Shown: positions 32,341-40,899 of the stretch, in pieces
Position numbering within the stretch: the stretch's first letter is position 1
Layout: each line of letters starts with the position of its first letter
Assembly: GCF_013870525.1 (NCBI RefSeq)
Contig: NZ_JACBXD010000067.1
Coordinates: 1-44,025, forward strand
Length of the DNA: 44,025 bases
Direction: 5' to 3'
Origin: Amycolatopsis pittospori
GTDB lineage: Bacteria; Actinomycetota; Actinomycetes; Mycobacteriales; Pseudonocardiaceae
Translations under genes and position numbers: made by a program
Notes under the pieces: model-generated
Databases searched by the model: none
Told to the model about the DNA's origin: nothing
What the model saw: the letters and a program-made list of their open reading frames with translations, nothing else

Positions 32341-32868
32341 TCAGGTTCCCGTGATCCGGGCGACCGAGCGGACGACGAGGTCCCGGGTCGCGGCGACGGA
32401 GGAGAAACCCAGGATCGACAGGTGCACGACGAGGCTCAGCAACTCCTCGGCGTCGAAATGGTCCGGCACGGATCCGGCGCGCTGCGCCTCCCGGATCGCG
32501 GCGACCTTGTCCGCGTAGGCCCGCCGTTCGGCCTCCGGCATAGCGTCGAAGCCCTGCTCCAACCGGAGCCAGCCCATGAGCCGCAGGACTTCGGGGTGCT
32601 CGAGGTAGCGGTCGAACAGCCGTCCCGCGTAGCCGGGCAGGTCGTCGGGAGTGATCGGGACGGACCTGATGGCGAGGTCGACCTGTTCGGCCACGACCTC
32701 CTCGAACAGGCCTTCCTTGCTGCAGAAATAGGCGTAGATCAGCGCTTTGTTGGCGCCGGCGTTCGTCGCGATGCGGTCCACCCGCGCGCCCGCGATGCCG
32801 TACGTCGCGAATTCGCTCGTCGCCGCGTCCAGCAGTTTCCGCTTGGTCGCTTCCTTGTCCCTGACCAT
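32341..32868 (-). CDS. TetR-family transcriptional regulator
   Basis: A 175-residue repressor. The N-terminal HTH is KRKLLDAATSEFATYGIAGA, RVDRIATNAGANKALIYAYF and CSKEGLFEEVV; the C-terminal domain (residues 55-175) is the variable ligand-binding part with an RLEQGFDAMPEAERRAYADK helix. It is divergent from an SDR oxidoreductase with 91 bp between start codons, and two near-palindromic sites lie in that gap. It most likely represses both itself and the SDR gene until a small molecule, perhaps the SDR substrate, binds. Confidence 0.93.
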   Translation of the reverse strand: MVRDKEATKRKLLDAATSEFATYGIAGARVDRIATNAGANKALIYAYFCSKEGLFEEVVAEQVDLAIRSVPITPDDLPGYAGRLFDRYLEHPEVLRLMGWLRLEQGFDAMPEAERRAYADKVAAIREAQRAGSVPDHFDAEELLSLVVHLSILGFSSVAATRDLVVRSVARITGT

Positions 32869-32880
32869 GTGACCCAGTCT

Positions 32881-32948
32881 AACTAACTGGTTGGTTGACA
32901 GCTACCCGGGCCGCATGGCAACCTGAATTGGCAACCAACTGGTTAGTT
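32881..32948. promoter_or_regulatory. Two TetR operator candidates
   Basis: Site 1 AACTAACTGGTTGGTT (32881-32896) and site 2 AACCAACTGGTTAGTT (32933-32948) each fit AACYAAC-TG-GTTRGTT, 7-bp arms with a 2-base centre. They are 52 bp apart centre to centre, about five helical turns, and each lies next to one of the two divergent starts. Site 2 nearly abuts the SDR ribosome site (GGAG at 32950). Confidence 0.75.
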
Positions 32949-32959
32949 AGGAGATCGGC

Positions 32960-33775
32960 ATGAAGGTCGCACTGGTCACGGGAGCTTCCGCGGGAATCGG
33001 TGAAGCCACGGCTCTGGCACTGCGAGAAGCGGGCTACACCGTCTACGGCGCCGCGCGGCGCGTCGAGCGGATGGCGGGGCTCGTCGAACGCGGGATCAAG
33101 ATCCTCAAGATGGACGTCACCGACGACGCGTCGATGGTCGCCGGCATCGAGCAGATCATCGAGGAGACCGGCCGCCTCGACGTCCTGGTCAACAACGCGG
33201 GCTACGGCTCGTACGGCGCCTTCGAGGACGTGCCGCTCTCGGAGGGGAAGTACCAGTTCGAGGTCAACCTCTTCGGCCTCGCGCGGCTGGTCCAGCTCAC
33301 CACACCGCATATGCGCGCCCAGGGCTCCGGCAGGATCGTGAACGTCTCGTCGATCGGCGGCAAGATCTACGAACCGCTCGGCGGCTGGTACCACTCGACG
33401 AAGTTCGCCGTCGAGGGCTTGAGCGATTCGCTGCGGCTGGAACTCAAGCCGTTCGGCATCGACGTCGTGGTCGTCCAGCCCGGCGCCATCAAGACCGAAT
33501 GGGGCGGCATCGCCGTCGAGAACCTGCTCAAGACCTCGGGTGACACCGCCTACGCGCCTCAGGCCAAGGCACTCGCGAAGTTCTTCGCGCAGGCCGAACG
33601 GGGTTCGGACCCGAAGGTGATCGGCGACGCGATCGTGAAGGCGGTCCAGGCCCGGCGCCCGAAGACCCGCTACGCCGCGGGACTCGGGGCTAAACCGATC
33701 CTGTTCGTGCGCCGGGTGCTCCCGGACCGCGCCTTCGACGCGCTGTTCCTCGGCGCCCTGCGCCGGTTCGCCTAG
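32960..33775 (+). CDS. Short-chain dehydrogenase/reductase
   Basis: A 271-residue classical SDR. The cofactor loop VTGASAGIGEA is at residues 6-16; AARRVER after beta-2 favours NADP(H). NNAG is at 78-81 and the catalytic set S130 or S131, Y144 and K148 in VSSIGG...WYHSTKFAVEG. It would oxidise or reduce a hydroxyl/keto substrate in the cytoplasm. GGAG is seven bases before the ATG. The divergent TetR gene and the two operators make it the likely regulated target. The 3' end overlaps the convergent NCS1 permease by four bases. Confidence 0.93.
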   Translation: MKVALVTGASAGIGEATALALREAGYTVYGAARRVERMAGLVERGIKILKMDVTDDASMVAGIEQIIEETGRLDVLVNNAGYGSYGAFEDVPLSEGKYQFEVNLFGLARLVQLTTPHMRAQGSGRIVNVSSIGGKIYEPLGGWYHSTKFAVEGLSDSLRLELKPFGIDVVVVQPGAIKTEWGGIAVENLLKTSGDTAYAPQAKALAKFFAQAERGSDPKVIGDAIVKAVQARRPKTRYAAGLGAKPILFVRRVLPDRAFDALFLGALRRFA

Positions 33776-35217
33776 GCGGTCGCGACCACCGGTGCCGCCG
33801 CGGGTTCCGCGTACCCGTAGACCTCCCGCGGCTCGGGGAAGAGCTTGACCAGCAAGGGATACGCGATCGCCGCCGTGCACAGCGTCACCACCATGCTGAT
33901 GTCGACACCGCCCGCGATGTCCTTGAGCGGCCCGGCGATCATCGGGGTGTTGGCGGTCAGCAGGCCCAGCGTCGTCGCCGGGATCCACGCGGCCATCGCA
34001 CGCCAGTTCACGCCGCGGGTGAACCAGTAGCGCCCGCCTTTGAGGCCCTGGTTGAAGACCTGGAGATCGTCCGGATCGTAGAACCCGCGCCGCAGCACGA
34101 AGCCGATCATCATGATCACCATCCACGGCGACGTGCACAGCACGATCAGCGTGGCGAAGGCGTTGATGCTCGAAACCATGTCCAGCACGAAGTTCCCGAC
34201 GAAGATGAAGACGACGCTGAGCGAGCCGATCAGCAGCGTCGCCTGGACCCGGCTCAGCTTCACGAAGATCGAACTGAAGTCCAGGCCGGTCCCGTAGAGC
34301 GACGTCGTACCGGTGGACAGCCCACCGATCAGCGCGACCACGATCAGCGGGATCGCGTACCAGAGCGGCGACATCGCGGTCAGGCCAGTGATGTAGTCGG
34401 CCGGATCCGCGACCAGCGTCGCGGTGGCGATGCCGAATCCGAACGGCAGCAACGTCGCCACCTGTGCCAGGAACGGCGCGGCCAGCAGGGAACGGCGGCT
34501 GTGGCGCGCGGGGATGTAGCGCGTCCAGTCGCCGAGGAACGCGCCGAACGAGATCGGGTTCGCCATCGTGGTGAGCGCGGCCAGGATCCAGGTCGGCCAG
34601 AAGTCCCCGAGCGCGTAGGTGCCGGTGCCGGCGAACCCGGGATCGAAAGTGCCGCCGTAGGCCACGATCCCGAGCAGCATGATCGCCGTGCCGAGCACCA
34701 CGGCGACCCGGTTCACCAGCAGCATGAACCGGTAGCCGTAGATGCACACCACCAGCGTGGCGAGCGCGATGACGCCGTACGCGACACCGCGGAGCACCTC
34801 GCCGCCGTCGAAGCCGAAAAGCCGTTGTGCCGCACCGGCGACGGCGTCCCCGCTCACCCAGACCGAGATGGCGAAGAAGGTGATCGCCGTCAGAAGGGAA
34901 AGGAAGGAGCCGACACAACGGCCGACGACGCCGAAGTGCGCGCCGGACGAGACGGCGTTGTTGGTCCGGGTGAGCGGACCGAACAACGACATCGGCGAGA
35001 GCACCAGCGCGCCGACGACGACACCCGTGGCGGTGGCCGCCACCGCCGCCCAGAAGCTCAGCCCGAAGGCGATCGGGAGGGTCCCGAGGATGATGGTGGC
35101 GAAGGTGTTCGCGCCGCCGAACGCCATCCGGAACAGGTCGCGCGGACGCGACGTCTGTTCCTCCGGCGGGATCGGCGCGATACCGTGCTGCTCGACTTCG
35201 GTGACCTTGTCACCCAT
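33772..35217 (-). CDS. NCS1-family nucleobase/hydantoin permease
   Basis: A 481-residue transporter with about 12 helices (residues 30-460). RPRDLFRMAFGGANTFATIILG and AFGLSFWAAVAATATGVVVG open it, and SFGAFLGDWTRYIPA is the helix 6 signature of nucleobase:cation symporter 1 (cytosine, allantoin or hydantoin importers). A basic loop RRGFYDPDDLQVFNQG follows helix 10. ATG at 35217 has GGAGGT five bases upstream. It is the last gene of the catabolic run; a hairpin separates it from the aldehyde dehydrogenase. Its substrate could be a guanidino or ureido compound rather than a base, given its neighbours. Confidence 0.9.
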   Translation of the reverse strand: MGDKVTEVEQHGIAPIPPEEQTSRPRDLFRMAFGGANTFATIILGTLPIAFGLSFWAAVAATATGVVVGALVLSPMSLFGPLTRTNNAVSSGAHFGVVGRCVGSFLSLLTAITFFAISVWVSGDAVAGAAQRLFGFDGGEVLRGVAYGVIALATLVVCIYGYRFMLLVNRVAVVLGTAIMLLGIVAYGGTFDPGFAGTGTYALGDFWPTWILAALTTMANPISFGAFLGDWTRYIPARHSRRSLLAAPFLAQVATLLPFGFGIATATLVADPADYITGLTAMSPLWYAIPLIVVALIGGLSTGTTSLYGTGLDFSSIFVKLSRVQATLLIGSLSVVFIFVGNFVLDMVSSINAFATLIVLCTSPWMVIMMIGFVLRRGFYDPDDLQVFNQGLKGGRYWFTRGVNWRAMAAWIPATTLGLLTANTPMIAGPLKDIAGGVDISMVVTLCTAAIAYPLLVKLFPEPREVYGYAEPAAAPVVATA

Positions 35218-35239
35218 GGGGACCTCCAAATACGCAACC

Positions 35240-35290
35240 AGTCCTCTGGTTGCGGTAGTTCGTGCCACCAACTACCGCAACCAGAGGACT
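35240..35290. repeat. Intergenic palindrome F between the aldehyde dehydrogenase and NCS1 genes
   Basis: Perfect 21-bp arms (35240-35260 and 35270-35290) around CGTGCCACC. It starts 9 bp after the dehydrogenase stop (35299) and ends 23 bp before the permease ATG (35217), between same-strand genes. An alternative 8-bp stem CGCAACCA/TGGTTGCG at 35233-35254 uses part of the left arm. This mutually exclusive pairing could attenuate or separate permease expression. Confidence 0.92.
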
Positions 35291-35298
35291 AAACGCGG

Positions 35299-36705
35299 TC
35301 AGGCGAAGCGGGTCATGACGTGCTTCACGCGGGTGTACTCGGCGAAGGAGTAGGACGAGAGGTCCTTTCCGTGGCCGGAGTGCCCGAAGCCGCCATGGGG
35401 CATTTCCGAGACCAGCGGCCCGTGGGTGTTGACCCAGACGCAGCCGAAGTCGAGTTCGCCCGAGACGCGGGTCGCGCGTCCGAGGTCGTTGGTCCAGATC
35501 GACGACGCCAGCCCGTAGGGGACGCCGTTGGCCAGGCGCACCGCTTCGTCCTCGTCCACAAAGGACTGGACGGTGACGACCGGACCGAAGATCTCCTCCT
35601 GCACGATCTCGTCGTCCTGCTTCAGGCCCGAGATCACGGTGGGGGAGAAGAAGAAACCGCGGTCACCGGCAGGAGTGCCGCCGGTCTCCACGCGGGCGTG
35701 CGACGGCAGTCGCTCGACGAGACCGCGAACGCGGCCGAACTGCGCCTCGCTGTTGAGCGGGCCGAAGTCCCGGCCGGGTGCCTGCGCGGCGGCGGCCTTC
35801 GTGAGTTCCGCGACGAACTCGTCGTGGATCGCCGCGTCCACCAGCACCCGGCTGCCCGCGGTGCAGTCCTGCCCGGCGTTGTAGAACGCCGCGCCGACGA
35901 TGCCTTCCGCCGCCTCGGCGAGGTTCACGTCACCGAAGACCAGCAGCGGCGCGTTCCCGCCGAGTTCCAGATGCGTGCGCTTGAGGTCGGCCGCCGCCAC
36001 GGTGGCGACGTCGATGCCCGCGCGGGTCGACCCGGTGATCGAGACCAGCTCGGTGATCGGGTGCTTCACCAGCGCACGGCCGGTGTCGCGGTCGCCGCAC
36101 AGCACGTTGAAGGCACCCTGCGGCAGGAACTCCGCCGCGACCTTCGCCAGCAGCACGGCCGTCGACGGCGTGGTCTCCGCGGGCTTCAGCACGACGGTGT
36201 TCCCGGCGGCCAGCGCCGGGGCGATCTTCCAGACACCCATCATCAGCGGGTAGTTCCACGGCGCGATCTGCGCGCAGACACCGACCGGCTCACGGCGGAT
36301 CGCCGACGTGTGGCCCGGCAGGTACTCGCCCGCGGCGGTGCCTTCGAGATGCCGTGCCGCGCCGGCGAAGAACCTCAGCGCGCTGACGCACTCCGGGATC
36401 TCCTCGTCCAGGACGACGGCCCGGATCTTGCCGGTCTCGCGGATTTCGAGTTCGGCGAACTCCTCCGCGCGGGCCTCGACCGCGTCGGCGATCTTCAGCA
36501 GCGCCAGCTGACGTTCGGCGGGCGTGCTCTTGCGCCACACCTTGAACGCCCGCTCGGCGGCCTCCAGTGCGGCGTCCACATCGGACTGTTCGGACAGCAC
36601 GCTGGTGCCGAAGACGTCGCCGGTGGCGGGGTCCACCAGGTCGAGCGTCCGCGATCCCGCCGCCGGTACCTCGGTGCCGTCGACGAAATTCAGGACCTGA
36701 GTCAT
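35299..36705 (-). CDS. Aldehyde dehydrogenase, 4-aminobutyraldehyde/4-guanidinobutyraldehyde type
   Basis: A 468-residue NAD+-dependent aldehyde dehydrogenase. N151 in IAPWNYPLMM, E247 in LELGGNAPLLVF and the nucleophile C281 in NAGQDCTAGSRV are visible. The LELGGNAP form and the end GHSGHGKDLSSYSFAEYTRV resemble gamma-aminobutyraldehyde dehydrogenases (PatD/KauB). In this operon it would oxidise the aldehyde made by the ThDP decarboxylase encoded just upstream; the ATG overlaps that gene's stop by four bases. Both 4-guanidinobutyraldehyde and 4-aminobutyraldehyde are known for the family, and context favours the former. Confidence 0.88.
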   Translation of the reverse strand: MTQVLNFVDGTEVPAAGSRTLDLVDPATGDVFGTSVLSEQSDVDAALEAAERAFKVWRKSTPAERQLALLKIADAVEARAEEFAELEIRETGKIRAVVLDEEIPECVSALRFFAGAARHLEGTAAGEYLPGHTSAIRREPVGVCAQIAPWNYPLMMGVWKIAPALAAGNTVVLKPAETTPSTAVLLAKVAAEFLPQGAFNVLCGDRDTGRALVKHPITELVSITGSTRAGIDVATVAAADLKRTHLELGGNAPLLVFGDVNLAEAAEGIVGAAFYNAGQDCTAGSRVLVDAAIHDEFVAELTKAAAAQAPGRDFGPLNSEAQFGRVRGLVERLPSHARVETGGTPAGDRGFFFSPTVISGLKQDDEIVQEEIFGPVVTVQSFVDEDEAVRLANGVPYGLASSIWTNDLGRATRVSGELDFGCVWVNTHGPLVSEMPHGGFGHSGHGKDLSSYSFAEYTRVKHVMTRFA

Positions 36706-38357
36706 TTCTTCTCCAGGTGGGTCGGCTCGAACATCTTCAGGAGGGCGGGGACGACGACCACCGACGGGCCCGGCGTACGCAGGGCCTCGGCGAGATCCTT
36801 GCCGACGGTGTCCAAAGAGGACACCGTGGCGGTGACGCCGAAGGACTGTGCCAAGGCGGCGAAATCGGGTCGCGCCAGTTCGGTCGCGGTGGACCGGCCG
36901 AAGGCGCCGGTCAGATACTCGCGCAAGATGCCGTAACCGCCGTCGTCGATCACCAGCCACGTGACGTCCAGTTCGTGCTGGACCGCGGTGGCGAGTTCGG
37001 CGATGCCGTACATCGCGCCGCCGTCGCCGGACACCGCCAGCACCGGGCCGCCGGTGGCGACGGCGCCGCCGAGCGCGCCGGGCAGGCCGTAACCGAGCCC
37101 GCCCGCGCCCTGCGCGGTGTGGATCGGTGAACCCTCGGGGTTCCATACCGACCAGGCCCAGTAGGCCGCGATCGTCATGTCCCAGAACGTCTGCGTACCC
37201 TCGGGAACCGCCGCGCGGATGTCGTCGATGAGCCTGCGCTCGGCTTCGAGCGGCTGGCCGTCGAGCCGCTCGCGTACCTTGCCCAGCAGTTCGGTCACGG
37301 CGGCTTCCGCCTTGCCGTCCGCCTGGCGGAACGGTACCTGCTCCAGAAGTCCTTGCAGGGCAAGGCGGACGTCGGCGTGGATGCCGAGCGCCGGATAGTT
37401 CGACTCCAGCTTCCCGAGGTCGGCCTCGACCTGGATCATCCGGCCGCGCGGGGCGAACTCGCGGTAGTTGCTGGACAGCTCGCCGAGGCCGGAACCCAGT
37501 ACCAGCAGCACATCCGCGTCCGAAAGGAACTCGGTGCTGTGCCAGTCCTCCAGCCACGACTGCCCGGAAAGCTCGTGGTCCCAGGCGAAGACACCCTTGC
37601 CGCCGAAGGTCGACAGCACCGGAGCGCGCAGGGCCTCCGCGAGCGCCTTCAGTTCCGCCTGTGAGCCGGAGCGCAGGGCGCCACCTCCGGCGAGGATCAC
37701 CGGCTTTTCCGCCGCACCAAGGAGATTCGCCGCTTCGGTGATCAGTTCCGGCAGCGGTGCCAGCGGGGCCGGATTCGCGGTCACCGAGGTGATCGATGGC
37801 AGATCCGTCGGCGCCAGCAGGATGTCCTGCGGGATCTCGACCCACACCGGGCCGTAGGGGGCGGTGGCCGCCGACTCCCACGCCTCGCGCAACGCCGTCG
37901 GGATCTGGCCGACGGTCCGCACGACGTGCACCGATTTGACGACGTCACGGAAACTGGCCTGCTGATCGGGCAGTTCGTGCAGGTAGCCGTGGCGTCCGCC
38001 GCCGAGACCGGCGACCGGGATCTGGCTGGAGATGCCGAGCACCGGCACCGACGCGGCCCGGGATTCCTGCAATGAAGCCAAAGTCAGCAGCGCACCGGGG
38101 CCGGTCGACACGATCATCGGCGTCACCGGGACCGGGCCCTCGGGGTCCGCTGCGAGCCGCGCGCGGGCGTGCCCGTCGGCCGCGAACGCCAGGTTGTTCT
38201 CCACCCGCGAACTGATCACCCGCAGGTCGTCCGTGCGCCGCAGCGCTTCGAACAGGCCGAGCGCGTGCTGGCCGGGCAGGCCGAACACGGTGTCCGCGCC
38301 GAGCGCGCGGAGGGTTTCGACGACGACGTCGCCGCCTATCCGTTCTGAGTTGGTCAT
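36702..38357 (-). CDS. Thiamine diphosphate-dependent 2-oxo acid decarboxylase, AruI-like
   Basis: A 551-residue enzyme of the acetolactate synthase/pyruvate decarboxylase fold. DTVFGLPGQHALGLFEAL and SRVENNLAFAADGHARAR contain the catalytic Glu (E53); the ThDP motif is VSGDGGAMYGIAELATAVQH...DDGGYG near residues 440-470. Pseudomonas AruI, a 2-ketoarginine decarboxylase, is similar in length and arrangement (for example a GKGVF-like segment and GYGLPGALGG). Between an aldehyde dehydrogenase and a ureohydrolase, decarboxylation of 2-ketoarginine to 4-guanidinobutyraldehyde is the best reading. Start and stop each overlap the neighbours by four bases. Acetolactate synthase is an unlikely alternative because no small subunit is present. 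Confidence 0.82.
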   Translation of the reverse strand: MTNSERIGGDVVVETLRALGADTVFGLPGQHALGLFEALRRTDDLRVISSRVENNLAFAADGHARARLAADPEGPVPVTPMIVSTGPGALLTLASLQESRAASVPVLGISSQIPVAGLGGGRHGYLHELPDQQASFRDVVKSVHVVRTVGQIPTALREAWESAATAPYGPVWVEIPQDILLAPTDLPSITSVTANPAPLAPLPELITEAANLLGAAEKPVILAGGGALRSGSQAELKALAEALRAPVLSTFGGKGVFAWDHELSGQSWLEDWHSTEFLSDADVLLVLGSGLGELSSNYREFAPRGRMIQVEADLGKLESNYPALGIHADVRLALQGLLEQVPFRQADGKAEAAVTELLGKVRERLDGQPLEAERRLIDDIRAAVPEGTQTFWDMTIAAYWAWSVWNPEGSPIHTAQGAGGLGYGLPGALGGAVATGGPVLAVSGDGGAMYGIAELATAVQHELDVTWLVIDDGGYGILREYLTGAFGRSTATELARPDFAALAQSFGVTATVSSLDTVGKDLAEALRTPGPSVVVVPALLKMFEPTHLEKK

Positions 38358-39307
38358 GCGCCCTTCCCCAAACTGAGCAGGCTCACCAGGTCGTAGGCGA
38401 CGTGGGAGGCCGCGATGGCGGTGATCTCCGCATGATCGTAAGCGGGCGCCAGCTCCACCACATCCGCCCCGACGAGGTTGAGGTCCCGCAGCCCGCGCAG
38501 GATTTCCAGCAGTTCGCGGCTGGTCATCCCGCCCGCTTCGGGGGTGCCGGTACCCGGCGCGTGGGCCGGGTCGAGCACGTCGATGTCGACCGAGATGTAG
38601 AGCGGGCGGCCGCCGATGCGCTGGCGCAGCGCGTCGACGGTCTCGGCGACCCCGCGGCGCAGGACGTCGCCGGAGGTGACGATGCCGAATCCGAGCCGGC
38701 GGTCCTCTTCCAGATCACGCTTGCCGTAGAGCGGGCCGCGTGTGCCGACGTGGGACAGCGCTTCGGTGTCGAGGATGCCCTCCTCGGACGCCCGCCGGAA
38801 CGGGGTGCCGTGTGTGTACGGCTCACCGAAGTAGGTGTCCCAGGTGTCGAGGTGCGCGTCGAAATGCAGCAGCGCCACCGGTCCGTGCTTCTTCGCCGCC
38901 GCCCGCAGCAGCGGTAGCGCGATCGTGTGGTCGCCGCCGACGGTCACCAGCCGCGTCCCGTCCGCGGTCAGCGCCTCGGCCTCGTCCTGCAGGGTCTCGA
39001 TCGCCTCCCCGATGTCGAACGGGTTGAGCGCGACGTCACCGGCGTCGACCACCTGGGTTTCGGCGAACGGGGAGACGTCGAGTCCCGGGTGGTACGGGCG
39101 AAGGAGCCTGCTGGCCTCACGGAGCGCGGCGGGGCCGAACCGCGCGCCGGGGCGGTAGGACACCCCGGCGTCGAACGGCACACCGAGGACGGCGACGTCG
39201 GCACGCTCGACCTGATCGATCCGCGGAAGCCTCGCGAAGGTGGCGAAACCGGCGAACCGGGGCACCTTCGCCGAGTCGACGGGTCCGATCGGGTTCTGCA
39301 CAGGCAC
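38354..39307 (-). CDS. Agmatinase/guanidinobutyrase-type ureohydrolase
   Basis: A 317-residue Mn2+ ureohydrolase that releases urea from a guanidino compound. The metal ligands are visible: GGDH127TIALP, HFD150AH152LD154TW, and D241/D243 in SVDIDVLDPAHAPGTGTPE. WDTYFGEPYTHGTPFRRA is the loop of the agmatinase/guanidinobutyrase group. The family includes agmatinase (SpeB), guanidinobutyrase (GbuA) and guanidinopropionase. The linked decarboxylase and aldehyde dehydrogenase favour 4-guanidinobutyrate to GABA and urea. GTG at 39307 has AAGGAG upstream. It overlaps the decarboxylase gene by four bases and follows the symporter by 29 bp. Confidence 0.87.
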   Translation of the reverse strand: MPVQNPIGPVDSAKVPRFAGFATFARLPRIDQVERADVAVLGVPFDAGVSYRPGARFGPAALREASRLLRPYHPGLDVSPFAETQVVDAGDVALNPFDIGEAIETLQDEAEALTADGTRLVTVGGDHTIALPLLRAAAKKHGPVALLHFDAHLDTWDTYFGEPYTHGTPFRRASEEGILDTEALSHVGTRGPLYGKRDLEEDRRLGFGIVTSGDVLRRGVAETVDALRQRIGGRPLYISVDIDVLDPAHAPGTGTPEAGGMTSRELLEILRGLRDLNLVGADVVELAPAYDHAEITAIAASHVAYDLVSLLSLGKGA

Positions 39308-39336
39308 TGTGTCTCCTTCTGGTTTCCGGTGGGAGG

Positions 39337-40788
39337 TCAGGATTTCGAGGCGGCGAGTTTCGCCGCTTCTTCTTCGGCGACCGCGCTGCCGTTCAGGCGA
39401 CGGGTCCAGACGGTGAGGATCTCGTCGGAGGTCCGCGGGGTCAGGAAGCTGACCAGCAGGTAGACCGCGAGGCTGGAACCGAGACCCCAGTAGATCGGGC
39501 TGTTGGCTTCGACGCCGTCGATGAACATGAACGCGATGACCACGACGGTGCCGACGACCATCGACGCGAGCGCGCCCTGGCGGGTGCCGCGTTTCCAGGC
39601 CAGCCCGCCGATGATCGCGACCAGCAGACCGCCGACGAGGATGTCGTAGGCGATGGTCAGCGCGTTGACCACGTCGTCGACGACCATCGCGATGCCGATC
39701 GCGACGATACCCAGGATCAGCGTGGTGACGCGGTTCCTGCCGACCTCGTCGACGGCCTTCTTGAGGCCCAGCTTGGACATCAGGTCCGAGGTGCTGACCG
39801 TGGAGCAGGCGATGAGCGCGCCGCTCGCGGTCGACATCATCGCCGACAGCGCGGCCGCGAGCACCAGACCGCGGATCCCGGCGGGCAGTTGCTCCTCGAC
39901 GATGGTCGCGAACGCGTCCTGCGCGCTGGCCAGCGTCGGGTAGAGCGTCTTGGCGGCCGTGCCGATCAGGGCGCCGGCGAGGCCGTAGACCAGGCAGTAC
40001 ACACCGGAGATCACGCCGCCGCCGGTGGCGATGCCCGGCGTCCGCGCGGTGAACACACGCTGCCAGATGTCCTGGCCGATCAGCAGACCGAAGCTGTAGA
40101 TGAGGAAGTAGGTGAAGATCGTGTCGCCGCCGATGGCGGTGAGTTCGAAGTAGCTCTCGTCCAGCCGCGCGGCCATCCCGTCGAAACCGCCCGCCGAGAC
40201 GATCGAGACCGGCAGCAGGATGAACAGGATGCCGATCGTCTTGACGACGAACTGGACGATGTCGGTCAGCGTGATCGACCACATGCCGCCGAGCACCGAG
40301 TAGAGCACCACGATCGAACCGCCGATGGCGATCCCGGCCCAGCTCGGGACGTTGAACAGCACCTTGAAGATGGTGGCGAACGCGAGCGTCGAGGTGACGG
40401 TCAGCATCAGCGTGTACGCCCACATGACGACGCCGGAGATGGCGCTGGTGGAGCCGCCGTAGCGCAGGTCGAGCATCTCGCCGACGGTGTAGACGCGTAG
40501 TTTCACCAGCCGCCGTGCGAACAGCGTGTGCAGGACCAGGATGCCGACGCCGATCGCGATGACGAGCCACGCGCCGGAGATGCCGTAGGTGTAGCCGAGC
40601 TTCACGCCGCCGACCGTCGAAGCGCCGCCGAGGACGACCGCGGACATCGTGCCCGAGTACATGAACCAGCCGAGGCGGCGGCCCGCGACCAGGTAGTCGG
40701 ATTTGGTCTTGGCGAGCCGCAGACCGAACCAGCCGACCCCGATCATGCCCGCTATGTAGAGCGCGATCACCGCGTAATCACCGGCCAC
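39337..40788 (-). CDS. Sodium:solute symporter (SSS family)
   Basis: A 483-residue transporter with about 13 helices. DYLVAGRRLGWFMYSGTMSA, the helix 1-2 loop, and GGMWSITLTDIVQFVVKTIGI (signature region) identify the SSS family, and RGLVLAAALSAMMSTASGALIACST carries the helix 8 sodium-site serines. It is the first gene of the leftward catabolic operon, with AAGGAGGA before its GTG at 40788. It should bring in the operon's growth substrate, perhaps arginine, agmatine or a guanidino acid; the sequence does not decide. The start is 111 bp from the divergent PucR gene. Confidence 0.9.
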   Translation of the reverse strand: MAGDYAVIALYIAGMIGVGWFGLRLAKTKSDYLVAGRRLGWFMYSGTMSAVVLGGASTVGGVKLGYTYGISGAWLVIAIGVGILVLHTLFARRLVKLRVYTVGEMLDLRYGGSTSAISGVVMWAYTLMLTVTSTLAFATIFKVLFNVPSWAGIAIGGSIVVLYSVLGGMWSITLTDIVQFVVKTIGILFILLPVSIVSAGGFDGMAARLDESYFELTAIGGDTIFTYFLIYSFGLLIGQDIWQRVFTARTPGIATGGGVISGVYCLVYGLAGALIGTAAKTLYPTLASAQDAFATIVEEQLPAGIRGLVLAAALSAMMSTASGALIACSTVSTSDLMSKLGLKKAVDEVGRNRVTTLILGIVAIGIAMVVDDVVNALTIAYDILVGGLLVAIIGGLAWKRGTRQGALASMVVGTVVVIAFMFIDGVEANSPIYWGLGSSLAVYLLVSFLTPRTSDEILTVWTRRLNGSAVAEEEAAKLAASKS

Positions 40789-40846
40789 GGTGTCCTCCTT
40801 GCGTTGGGGCTGTTCGCTTCGTTCGGGTCACCGTAGGTTCGTTCGC

Positions 40847-40879
40847 ACCTTGAACGACATGGGATGATCCGTCCAAGGT
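40847..40879. promoter_or_regulatory. Candidate PucR operator
   Basis: ACCTTGAACGA and TCCGTCCAAGGT form an imperfect inverted repeat (about 10 of 11 paired, one gap) in the 111-bp gap between the symporter and PucR starts. Placement fits a regulator site for one or both genes. Confidence 0.35.
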
Positions 40880-40899
40880 TGCGTGAAAATGAGGACCAA

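Noticed and set aside
36702..38357. Acetolactate synthase large subunit
   Set aside because: No regulatory small subunit or ilvC nearby; the operon context and AruI-like layout favour a 2-oxo acid decarboxylase.
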